In this document: piece after piece, positions 1-5,100 of the stretch
How the letters are laid out: each line of letters opens with the position of its first letter
How positions within the stretch are numbered: the first letter of the stretch is position 1
Assembly (NCBI GenBank): GCA_011620845.1
Contig: WOYJ01000137.1
Coordinates: 1 to 5,727, forward strand
Source of the DNA: Methanobacteriaceae archaeon
GTDB taxonomy: Archaea; Methanobacteriota; Methanobacteria; Methanobacteriales; Methanobacteriaceae
Reading direction: 5' to 3'
Length of the DNA stretch: 5,727 nt
The notes under the pieces: model-generated
The model's database searches: none
What the model was told of the DNA's origin: nothing
The model's input: only the letters and a program-made list of their open reading frames with translations
Position numbers and translations under genes: made by a program

Positions 1-50
1 TTTAACTCCTCTACCCTCTTTTTAGCTTTTTCATAATTCTCTTCAACCAT
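1..50 (-). CDS. N-terminus of a probable 2TM-domain small membrane protein (partial)
   Basis: Only the first 16 codons lie in the window; they read MVEENYEKAKKRVEEL and the next codon begins AA. The stretch follows a perfect GGAGGTGA ribosome binding site with 7 bases between it and the ATG, so the start is well supported. The motif YEKAKKRVEEL resembles the opening of 2TM-domain proteins (a short charged helix of the type ARKRVEE, followed by a pair of membrane helices), but the membrane part is outside the window, so the family call is an inference. The gene starts 32 bases after the end of the GAF gene in the same direction, so the two are probably co-transcribed. It could instead be any short protein with a charged N-terminal helix. 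Confidence 0.6.
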   Translation of the reverse strand, partial: MVEENYEKAKKRVEEL

Positions 51-58
51 TTTTTTCT

Positions 59-66
59 TCACCTCC
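59..66 (-). promoter_or_regulatory. Strong ribosome binding site GGAGGTGA
   Basis: The minus strand reads GGAGGTGA, a full match to the archaeal anti-Shine-Dalgarno sequence, 7 bases before the ATG at 50-48. It fixes the start of the partial gene at the left edge. It is the strongest such site in the window. Confidence 0.85.
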
Positions 67-82
67 CACTTAATTTATATAA

Positions 83-598
83 TTAGTACAATATGCGTTT
101 AAGGAGAGAACCATATGTATTAGCTATTTCGTTGATCAATTCTAAATGGGAATCATCATAGTCCTCTTCAGGATTACCCAGCACAATCTGGCCCAGTATG
201 TCTCCTCCATTGATCACTGGTACCGATAGGAACTGTTCCACATGCACATGTCCGGCGGGGATTCCGTGGGATGCAGGATGGGACTCCGGATCTTTGATAT
301 AAAACGATTCACCAGTGTCCAGGGAGTATCCTAGGAGCCCACCATAGGTGCCGTCTTTTCTAACTGGAAACCGGGCCTCACCCATCTCTCTGTAAGCCTC
401 ACATTCCCCGGTCATATGGGAAAAGGAAATCCCCACACTGTCTTTATTTTCTGGGTCCACTATGGCAACATAACAATGTTTACTCCGGGTTATATCTTTT
501 GATATATCTAAAACAAGGTCTGAGATCTCTTTAAGGGATGATACTTCGCCAGAAGAAACTTTTTTTCTGAATGCTTCAATCTCTGATCTGGTATCCAT
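83..598 (-). CDS. Stand-alone GAF domain sensor protein
   Basis: The 171-residue soluble protein consists almost entirely of one GAF domain (about residues 15-170). A short charged N-terminal helix precedes the first strand (HCYVAIVDPE, 41-50). Then come the motif LLGYSLDTGESFYIKDP (88-104), the segment HPASHGIPAGHVHVEQFLSVPV (107-128, in part) and a final strand-helix pair ending LLKRILY. This wording closely matches GAF domains in methanogen histidine kinases and PAS/GAF sensors, which bind small ligands or sense redox state. Here no kinase, HTH or other output domain is attached, so it presumably acts through a partner; the ligand is unknown. The ATG is supported by GGAG at 608-611, 9 bases upstream. 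It lies upstream of, and probably in one transcript with, the small membrane protein at the left edge. Confidence 0.85.
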   Translation of the reverse strand: MDTRSEIEAFRKKVSSGEVSSLKEISDLVLDISKDITRSKHCYVAIVDPENKDSVGISFSHMTGECEAYREMGEARFPVRKDGTYGGLLGYSLDTGESFYIKDPESHPASHGIPAGHVHVEQFLSVPVINGGDILGQIVLGNPEEDYDDSHLELINEIANTYGSLLKRILY

Positions 599-648
599 TT
601 CTATTTTCTCCAGAATAATTCATTGGTTATTTTATTATAAGTTGGATA

Positions 649-660
649 CAAAATAAATTT
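649..660 (-). promoter_or_regulatory. Candidate TATA box for the GAF gene
   Basis: On the minus strand the run AAATTTATTTTG lies about 25 bases upstream of a possible start near 625-630. This would give a leader of about 30 bases that includes the GGAG site at 608-611. The whole 599-730 gap is AT-rich, so other placements are possible. The divergent gene at 731 probably uses the same AT-rich block on the other strand. Confidence 0.3.
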
Positions 661-718
661 TAAGATAATCACATCAGCATATTCTGGATTACTTCAAAAT
701 ATATTGGAAATTTTAATC

Positions 719-723
719 AGGAG
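719..723 (+). promoter_or_regulatory. Ribosome binding site AGGAG that sets the start at 731
   Basis: AGGAG lies 7 bases before ATG 731. It decides against the in-frame upstream TTG at 704, which has no such site and would place the Shine-Dalgarno sequence inside the coding region. Confidence 0.8.
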
Positions 724-730
724 ATTTATA

Positions 731-991
731 ATGGATGCTAACATTAAAAGAAAAAACAGTAGATTAATCAATCTAAGTTACATTACAAGCGCCGTAACCT
801 ATCTGATAGGGTGGTATTTGATTACACTGGGACATTTATGGGCGTTTATATTCGCCGTACCGACCTTGGTTTTAGGTCTTAACCTTATAAAAATTGGTGA
901 AAGGCGTTACGGACTGGTTTTGATCATCTTCTTCATAGTATGGCTGTGCATCTACTACAGTTACATGCCTGGTCAATCGTTGAACCGATAA
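731..991 (+). CDS. Small three-helix membrane protein of unknown function
   Basis: I do not recognise this 86-residue protein. After a basic N-terminus (MDANIKRKNSRL) there are three hydrophobic stretches, at about residues 14-33, 36-55 and 60-78, which look like three membrane helices linked by very short loops. The tail is short and polar (PGQSLNR). A basic patch GERRY follows the second helix, and the basic N-terminus suggests it stays in the cytoplasm. ATG 731 is chosen because AGGAG lies 7 bases upstream. The gene stands alone on the plus strand between minus-strand genes. Its stop (989-991) is separated by one base from the stop of the convergent gene, so the two transcripts must overlap at their 3' ends. 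No ligand, enzyme or transport motif is visible. Confidence 0.8.
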   Translation: MDANIKRKNSRLINLSYITSAVTYLIGWYLITLGHLWAFIFAVPTLVLGLNLIKIGERRYGLVLIIFFIVWLCIYYSYMPGQSLNR

Positions 992-992
992 T

Positions 993-1631
993 TTATACCT
1001 TCTTTTCCAGGTGCATGGAAAGGTCCTGACTGCCCATAATATTTTTAACCACACCAATCAGGAATGCAACTGGAACCACCAGGCCTTCGTCAGTTTCTAT
1101 ATAACGACAGCCCTTTTTCTGGAAGACTTTAGACACTTTGAAAATTTTGAAGGGCACCGTGGAGTGTTCGGTGGTTTTTATATACCAGTAAGTGGCCAGG
1201 GGGCAGGCCCGGGGCATTAAAACTAGATCATCCTTTTTAACCTTTAAAGGGTAGGTTTTCACGAAAATAAAATCTCCAGATACAGCAAAAGGTTCTACAT
1301 CTTCTTCTAATTTCATGATAAGGTGGTCCTCATGTTTTTCAGGAGATTCCTTCTTCTTTTCCAACTTCATAATCTTTTCCAGAAATTTAGCTGTTATAAT
1401 TTCCATATCCTCTATGGAACGATTATCTTCACTTAACCTTTCCCTAACACCACTTTCCATGGCTTCTGTAAGTCTTATCCAAGCTTCTACTTCTCTACAG
1501 AGCGTTTCATCACGGTTGGTGCGCATGGGACATTTCCAGCAATATTTATCCTCCAGTATCTCCATTATTCTCTGATAATATTTCTCGGAGGCTTCCTGGA
1601 ATTCATCCAGGGCATCGGAAAGTTCTCCCAT
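993..1631 (-). CDS. Uncharacterised protein with Cys cluster and an S24/S26-peptidase-like C-terminal region
   Basis: The 212-residue protein is last in the probable repair operon, 17 bases after the ogg stop. The N-terminal half is helical and charged, with a CxxC plus a third Cys (C31, C34, C45) that might bind a metal or form a redox site. Residues 110-198 read like the beta domain of S24/S26 (LexA/signal peptidase-like) proteins. DVEPFAVSGDFIFV (111-124) lines up with the S26 pattern SMEPxLxxGDxVxV, followed by KKDDLVLMP (132-140), a Lys-bearing strand FKIFKVSKVF (161-170) and the closing VPVAFLIGVV (186-195). The catalytic Ser position holds Asp111, so peptidase activity is unlikely. The fold call rests on pattern reading only. 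No Shine-Dalgarno site precedes the ATG, which suggests translation coupled to ogg. The role is unknown; the operon suggests a link to DNA repair. Confidence 0.8.
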   Translation of the reverse strand: MGELSDALDEFQEASEKYYQRIMEILEDKYCWKCPMRTNRDETLCREVEAWIRLTEAMESGVRERLSEDNRSIEDMEIITAKFLEKIMKLEKKKESPEKHEDHLIMKLEEDVEPFAVSGDFIFVKTYPLKVKKDDLVLMPRACPLATYWYIKTTEHSTVPFKIFKVSKVFQKKGCRYIETDEGLVVPVAFLIGVVKNIMGSQDLSMHLEKKV

Positions 1632-1648
1632 AAAAACACATCATGAAA

Positions 1649-2632
1649 CTATCTTCGAGGAGCTAATTCATCTAAAAGTCCCGATTTACGTGCGTAATGG
1701 AATAGATAAAGTTGAACGTAACCAGTGTATTTTCCAAATCGTTCCCTACCAAAATCTCTGACTTTTTCTGGTTTAATTTTTTCTCCCTGGAAGTACAGGT
1801 GGGAGATGATCCTGGAAATCCACACATCCACCGGAAATGCCTCATACCTACCAAAACCATAGAGAAGAATGCAATCAGCCACTTTAGGGCCTACTCCCGG
1901 GATTCGGAGCAGTTTATGGAAAGCCTCTTCGTAGTCCATCCTTGCAATCTCATTTAGATCCAGATCTTCAGTAACCATCCGGGCGGCCTGCTTGATATAG
2001 CTGCTTCTGTATCCCACTCCACAAGCTTTGAGGTTATCGATACACTCATCCAGATCCTTTTCACCACCACAGAGTTCTAACTCCTCCATTTCATGTTCCG
2101 GTACATTGAGGATATCCTGTGGACTTGGGAAAGTGTAAAAACTACCCGAGGAGAACAGGTACTGGTCCCCCCATTTCTTTTTAATCTGCCTTATAGATCT
2201 ATTCCACCGGATTATGGAATTATTGGCGGATGTGATGGATGATATCACACATTCAAATGGGTTATGGGCTTTAAATATCCTTAAACCCCTACAAAATTCG
2301 ACTGTGGGACTTAATTTGGGGTCTTCTTTTAAAAATTCGTATAATCTGTTTAAGTCATCGTTAAGTCCAAAGATGTCCTTTATTTCATTTTGGATAACTT
2401 TTAACTGAATTTCTTGTGGAGATTCAACTTCCACGTCAAGGAAACCTTCCACATCCTTAGATTCACATTTTATCTTAACCAAACAGGGTTCGTCTTCCAC
2501 CAAGATTACTTCCTGGAAATAACCGTCCTGTTCTAACCAGGCCGGCTGGGATGTCTGGCCACTGCCCATGGTTAATGGAAGGTTTACAGGACCTTTAAAA
2601 TCGTTGTTATTAAATTGGAAATGTTTTTTCAT
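1649..2632 (-). CDS. ogg: 8-oxoguanine DNA glycosylase/AP lyase, OGG1 type
   Basis: This enzyme removes 8-oxoguanine from DNA and cuts the abasic site, the first step of oxidative base-excision repair. The 327 residues contain an N-terminal OGG_N domain (about 10-115) followed by an HhH-GPD domain (about 120-320). The helix-hairpin-helix reads LLRIPGVGPKVADC, with catalytic K250, and the GPD Asp is D269 in PVDVW. Their spacing of 19 equals that of human K249/D268. Other matches to human OGG1 are G25 in SGQ (G42), N137 and R142 in the SANNSIIR stretch (N149, R154), C254 (C253), Q307 and F311 in YVQLYLF (Q315, F319). Human H270 is replaced by W271. The ATG fits the family N-terminus but has no clear Shine-Dalgarno site; it lies 18 bases after the preceding gene, so translational coupling is likely. 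Full length and apparently functional. Confidence 0.95.
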   Translation of the reverse strand: MKKHFQFNNNDFKGPVNLPLTMGSGQTSQPAWLEQDGYFQEVILVEDEPCLVKIKCESKDVEGFLDVEVESPQEIQLKVIQNEIKDIFGLNDDLNRLYEFLKEDPKLSPTVEFCRGLRIFKAHNPFECVISSITSANNSIIRWNRSIRQIKKKWGDQYLFSSGSFYTFPSPQDILNVPEHEMEELELCGGEKDLDECIDNLKACGVGYRSSYIKQAARMVTEDLDLNEIARMDYEEAFHKLLRIPGVGPKVADCILLYGFGRYEAFPVDVWISRIISHLYFQGEKIKPEKVRDFGRERFGKYTGYVQLYLFHYARKSGLLDELAPRR

Positions 2633-2650
2633 CTTGTTCGACAGATATGA

Positions 2651-3061
2651 TTAATTCTTCTGGAGACCCGCATCAACTTCCCGGCTTAGGGAGAGTGATA
2701 ATTCTTTATATTTCAGTAACTCTTCATCAGACCTTTTCTGTAACTTTTCCTTTAAGTCTGACTCACTGGCCAACAAGGATTCAGAGTAGGCCACCAGTGA
2801 TTCATGGAATATGATCAACGCTTTTATGATCATTTGTTTCAGCCCTAAACACTCAGAAGGCGGATTAAGTTTTTCAAAACGGGAGAAGGTATCTTCCACC
2901 TCATTCCGAAGACGATCCAAACTTCGCTGGGCTTCCAGGAGACTGATTTCCCCTTTATCTTCCATGTTCATCAATCTTCTATAGGATAGTATTTGGACTC
3001 CCGTCTCTTGCAGAGCTTTCTTGCTCTTTTTCAGGAATTGACGTTTGGTTAGGCCTAACAT
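2651..3061 (-). CDS. Small all-helical charged protein of unknown function in the repair operon
   Basis: I do not recognise this 136-residue protein. It is predicted to be almost wholly helical and rich in Glu, Lys, Arg, Leu and Ser. A basic N-terminus (TKRQFLKKSKKAL, 5-17) is followed by a long amphipathic helix (about 38-65), a break at NPPSECLG (66-73), a more hydrophobic helix (about 74-98) and another charged helix (99-134). It could form a helical bundle or coiled coil. There is one Cys and no catalytic motif, signal peptide or membrane helix. The start is supported by AAGGA at 3071-3075, 9 bases before the ATG. It sits between tag and ogg with gaps of 40 and 18 bases, so it is very likely co-transcribed with them. 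A role in repair is inferred from position alone. Confidence 0.8.
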   Translation of the reverse strand: MLGLTKRQFLKKSKKALQETGVQILSYRRLMNMEDKGEISLLEAQRSLDRLRNEVEDTFSRFEKLNPPSECLGLKQMIIKALIIFHESLVAYSESLLASESDLKEKLQKRSDEELLKYKELSLSLSREVDAGLQKN

Positions 3062-3101
3062 TCCATTTAATCCTTGAATTTATTGATTAGAGTTATTATA
3101 T

Positions 3102-3665
3102 TCATTTAAGCTCATCATGGCGGAAACAATCCACCAGATGATCGTTAACCATACCCACCACCTGCATAAAGCTGTAGCAGATGGTAGGCCCTACAAATTT
3201 AAAACCTCTCTTTTTGAAGTCTTTACTCATCTTTTCTGATTCTGGAGTTGATGAAGGTATTTCAGCCATTGTTTTCCACCTGTTTTGGATGGTCTGGTGG
3301 TCCACGAACCCCCAGATGTACGAATCGAAACTCCCATATTTCTCCTGGATGTCCTGAACAGCAATGGCATTGGTCACGGTGGAACGGATCTTAAGGCGGT
3401 TACGAATTATACCTGGATTACTCCGCAGTTCCTCAATCTTTTCCTCACTATAACCGGCCACTTTATCTATCTGGAAATTATCAAAAACCTCACGATAGCT
3501 ATCCCTTTTTTGGAGTATGAGGTTCCAGCTTAAACCAGCCTGTGCACCTTCCAGTATAAGGAACTCGAAAAGAAGTCGGTCGTCGTGTACTGGTACTCCC
3601 CATTCCAGATCATGGTAATCCGTGAGTAATTTATTATCGTTAGCCCAGGGACAGCGTATTTTCAT
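3102..3665 (-). CDS. tag: DNA-3-methyladenine glycosylase I (Tag)
   Basis: Tag is a monofunctional glycosylase that excises 3-methyladenine from alkylated DNA, leaving an abasic site for base-excision repair. The 187-residue length matches E. coli Tag (187). The N-terminus RCPWANDNKLLTDYHDLEWG carries the zinc ligands C5 and H18. The closing motif NDHLVDC supplies H176 and C180, with the same spacing as E. coli H175/C179. The base-pocket residues Y17, E39 (in LILEGAQAGLSW) and W47 are all present, as is the family signature KKRGFKFVGPTICYSFMQ (151-168). The ATG is preceded by GAAGG with a 7-base gap. It is the first gene of the four-gene minus-strand cluster that also contains ogg, and an AT-rich promoter region lies upstream. 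Full length and apparently functional. Confidence 0.97.
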   Translation of the reverse strand: MKIRCPWANDNKLLTDYHDLEWGVPVHDDRLLFEFLILEGAQAGLSWNLILQKRDSYREVFDNFQIDKVAGYSEEKIEELRSNPGIIRNRLKIRSTVTNAIAVQDIQEKYGSFDSYIWGFVDHQTIQNRWKTMAEIPSSTPESEKMSKDFKKRGFKFVGPTICYSFMQVVGMVNDHLVDCFRHDELK

Positions 3666-3703
3666 TATCCAACCTTCTAGTTTTTTTACCTATTTTTATT
3701 GTT

Positions 3704-3717
3704 GGTTTTAATAAAAT
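3704..3717 (-). promoter_or_regulatory. Candidate TATA box of the tag-ogg operon
   Basis: The minus strand reads TTTTATTAAAACC here. Transcription would start about 25 bases downstream, near 3686, giving a leader of about 20 bases with the GAAGG site inside it. The surrounding DNA is all AT-rich, so this is a best guess rather than a unique match. Confidence 0.35.
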
Positions 3718-3749
3718 AAAAAAATATGCACCTGTTCGTTTTTAAAAAA
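3718..3749 (-). terminator. Oligo-T terminator region downstream of the malic enzyme remnant
   Basis: On the minus strand there is a T6 run (3744-3749) and then a T7 run (3718-3724), starting about 30 bases after the stop of the malic enzyme remnant. Archaeal RNA polymerase terminates at such T-rich stretches without needing a hairpin. It would separate the remnant from the tag operon. Confidence 0.45.
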
Positions 3750-3781
3750 GTGGAATAATCATTTATTAAATTAAAATAAAT

Positions 3782-4284
3782 TTATTTAGAAGCTTCGAAC
3801 TCTTTGATCTTGTAAGGGAACATAGTTAGGTTTCCAGATGTTCTCTTCGACCAATTTATGACAATCTTTTTATGATACACTCCCGCAACGCCATCTGATA
3901 AGGCTTGTTTAACCACAGTAGATGCGATTTTTTTGCTAACTTCCTGTAACCGGGATACTTCTGGTAGTAAGCGGGTAGGATGATTGTCTTGAAGTTCCAC
4001 AGAACGGCTCAGTTCGACTACCGCTGCATCGATCATTCCTGATGTCATTCGTTTTGCACGGGAACATATCACTCCTAAACCCAGCCCCGGGAAGATGAGG
4101 GCGTTATTGCACTGGGTTATCGGTATGGACTTTCCATCCCAAGATACATCTGGATGGGTGCTTCCAGTGGCGGTAAAAGACCCTTCAGGGAAAATTTTTC
4201 CCTCTCTATATCACTAAAAGCAGTGCCTTTATTCAGTTGGGCTGATTGTAATAGTTGTATTCCTTTAAGATCCGTTTCGATTAT
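3782..4284 (-). pseudogene. NAD-type malic enzyme, internally deleted and frameshifted remnant
   Basis: The intact enzyme (about 560 residues in the E. coli MaeA family) oxidatively decarboxylates malate to pyruvate. Here the frame from 4284 gives the N-terminal signature: GIQLLQSAQLNKGTAF, then IEREKFSLKGLLPP ending at 4168. It then leaves the family and stops at 4117-4119. A second frame holds the C-terminus without stops: TATGSTHPDVSW, SIPITQCNNALIFPGLGLG, CSRAKRMTSGMI and LLPEVSRLQEVSKKIAS, ending at 3782. Roughly 380 residues are missing compared with E. coli MaeA, including the catalytic Tyr and Lys regions, the metal site and most of the NAD domain. The two parts overlap at TTTACCGCCA (4168-4177). 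The expected start codon reads ATA (4284-4282) behind AAGGA, with an in-frame TAA just upstream. The 96 codons from GTG 4072 are only the tail and cannot form an enzyme. Confidence 0.92.
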
Positions 4285-4337
4285 TTAGTTCCTTTTTCCT
4301 CAACAATAACAGATATGGATCTAACAACGAACTCCCC

Positions 4338-4348
4338 ATTTATAAAAG
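4338..4348 (-). promoter_or_regulatory. TATA box of the former malic enzyme gene
   Basis: The minus strand reads CTTTTATAAAT, a good archaeal TATA box. A start about 25 bases downstream (near 4318) would leave a leader of about 34 bases containing GAGGA and AAGGA sites before the expected start codon at 4284. The promoter appears intact although the gene is dead. Confidence 0.55.
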
Positions 4349-4578
4349 ATTATAGTTATCCTGAATATCATTAACTTTTTTGAAGAACTGTCTCATCTTG
4401 AAATGTTAATATATTTTTAACCCCCGTATATACTTTATGGGCGGGGTACTGTAATTTTGGTCAAATTTTTTTGGAGTCTTAACTTCAAAATGTCCCTTAA
4501 TTAATCATAAAGTTAAAATTATGTACCCATCTATTTTGAGAAAAAACGCCAAATAATCTTTCTAATTAAAAAACAGAT
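4349..4578. other. AT-rich spacer with no convincing gene
   Basis: This is the middle of the 362-base gap between the malic enzyme remnant and the rhodanese gene. The longest ATG frames seen are a dozen codons or fewer (for example 4521-4556) and none has a ribosome binding site. The only clear structure is the GC-rich inverted repeat near 4420-4447, which is listed separately. The rest is AT-rich with several weak TATA-like stretches. Confidence 0.6.
4420..4447. repeat. GC-rich inverted repeat around a GTATATAC palindrome
   Basis: ACCCC-C-G (4420-4426) can pair with CGGGGT (4442-4447), with one bulged C and a 15-base loop. The 8-base perfect palindrome GTATATAC lies at 4426-4433. It is a GC island in very AT-rich DNA. 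It could be an operator, an RNA hairpin or chance; no neighbouring gene clearly depends on it. Confidence 0.3.
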
Positions 4579-4593
4579 AAATTATATTTAATT
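4579..4593 (+). promoter_or_regulatory. TATA box of the rhodanese gene
   Basis: AAATTATATTTAATT is preceded by an A-rich stretch (AAAAAACAGAT) that suits a BRE. The predicted start about 25 bases downstream, near 4611, gives a leader of about 36 bases that contains GGGGGA (4630-4635) ahead of ATG 4647. Spacing and context are good for an archaeal promoter. Confidence 0.55.
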
Positions 4594-4646
4594 GGATTTA
4601 CAAAAATAGATAGTGCAATTTAAAGCAATGGGGGAATGTTTGTTTT

Positions 4647-4973
4647 ATGGCATCGTTTAGATTGATAACACCACGAGACGCATTAAAATTGATAGAAGAA
4701 CATCCTGAAATAGTTATTATTGATATCCGACCTGAAGAAGATTATAATGTCGATCATATTCCCGGGGCCTTGAATTTAGATTATGACGGGCATGATTTCC
4801 AGCATAAGGCCGAACAACTGGATAAAACTAAAAAATACCTGATATACTGTAAATCTGGTGTAAGAAGCGAATATTTCATGGGAAAAATGAAAGAATCCGG
4901 TTTTGATGAGGTTTACGCTATCCAGGGGGGATATGTAGCGTGGCAGGTTAGTAAGTTGCCTTTGGAAAGCTGA
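4647..4973 (+). CDS. Single-domain rhodanese (thiosulfate sulfurtransferase-like) protein
   Basis: The 108-residue cytoplasmic protein consists of one rhodanese domain, the size of GlpE/PspE-type sulfurtransferases. Such proteins carry a persulfide on an active-site Cys and pass sulfur to acceptors such as cyanide, thiols or carrier proteins; the physiological acceptor here is unknown. Signature segments in order are VIIDIRPEEDYNVDHIPGALNL (23-44, in part), the strand YLIYC ending in catalytic C68, the six-residue loop CKSGVRS (68-74) and the closing AIQGGYVAW (91-99). The active-site loop has the length typical of sulfur rather than phosphate chemistry. There is no signal peptide. The ATG lies 11 bases after GGGGGA; other upstream ATGs (4628, 4636) are out of frame. 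It appears to be a single-gene transcript with its own TATA box and a T9 terminator. Confidence 0.95.
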   Translation: MASFRLITPRDALKLIEEHPEIVIIDIRPEEDYNVDHIPGALNLDYDGHDFQHKAEQLDKTKKYLIYCKSGVRSEYFMGKMKESGFDEVYAIQGGYVAWQVSKLPLES

Positions 4974-5005
4974 ACAACGAGTAAAATAGGTTAATTTTCA
5001 ATTAG

Positions 5006-5014
5006 TTTTTTTTT
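5006..5014 (+). terminator. T9 terminator of the rhodanese gene
   Basis: A run of nine T starts 32 bases after the rhodanese stop, and a T6 run follows at about 5062-5067. Oligo-T tracts of this kind end archaeal transcripts. No hairpin is needed or seen. Confidence 0.55.
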
Positions 5015-5100
5015 AAATATAGTTAAAAGTTTAAAATTTAGAGTCAAAAAGAGTAGTTCAATATTTTTTGTTATCACTATATAGAGCGACCTATCAAAAT

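Noticed and set aside
71..82. TATA-like TTATATAAATTA on the minus strand just before the left-edge gene
   Set aside because: A start 25 bases downstream would fall at about position 50, on the ATG itself, leaving the strong GGAGGTGA site outside the transcript. Co-transcription with the GAF gene explains the layout better.
704..730. Upstream TTG start adding nine residues to the small membrane protein
   Set aside because: No ribosome binding site precedes TTG 704, while AGGAG sits 7 bases before ATG 731.
1011..1957. Several plus-strand frames (1011-1220, 1315-1575, 1712-1957) opposite the repair operon
   Set aside because: They lie wholly inside well-supported minus-strand genes, lack ribosome binding sites and show low-complexity or Cys/Ser-rich translations typical of antisense shadows.
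3782..4072. A separate 96-residue gene starting at GTG 4072
   Set aside because: The same frame continues upstream with conserved malic enzyme residues (NNALIFPGLGLG), so GTG 4072 is an internal Val codon of the remnant.
4521..4556. Eleven-codon ATG frame in the spacer before the rhodanese gene
   Set aside because: It has no ribosome binding site, is very short and AT-driven, and nothing supports translation.
5041..5053. GAGTC-A5-GAGT as a hairpin terminator for the last gene
   Set aside because: The arms are direct rather than inverted, so no stem forms. Only a weak T5 run remains on the minus strand.
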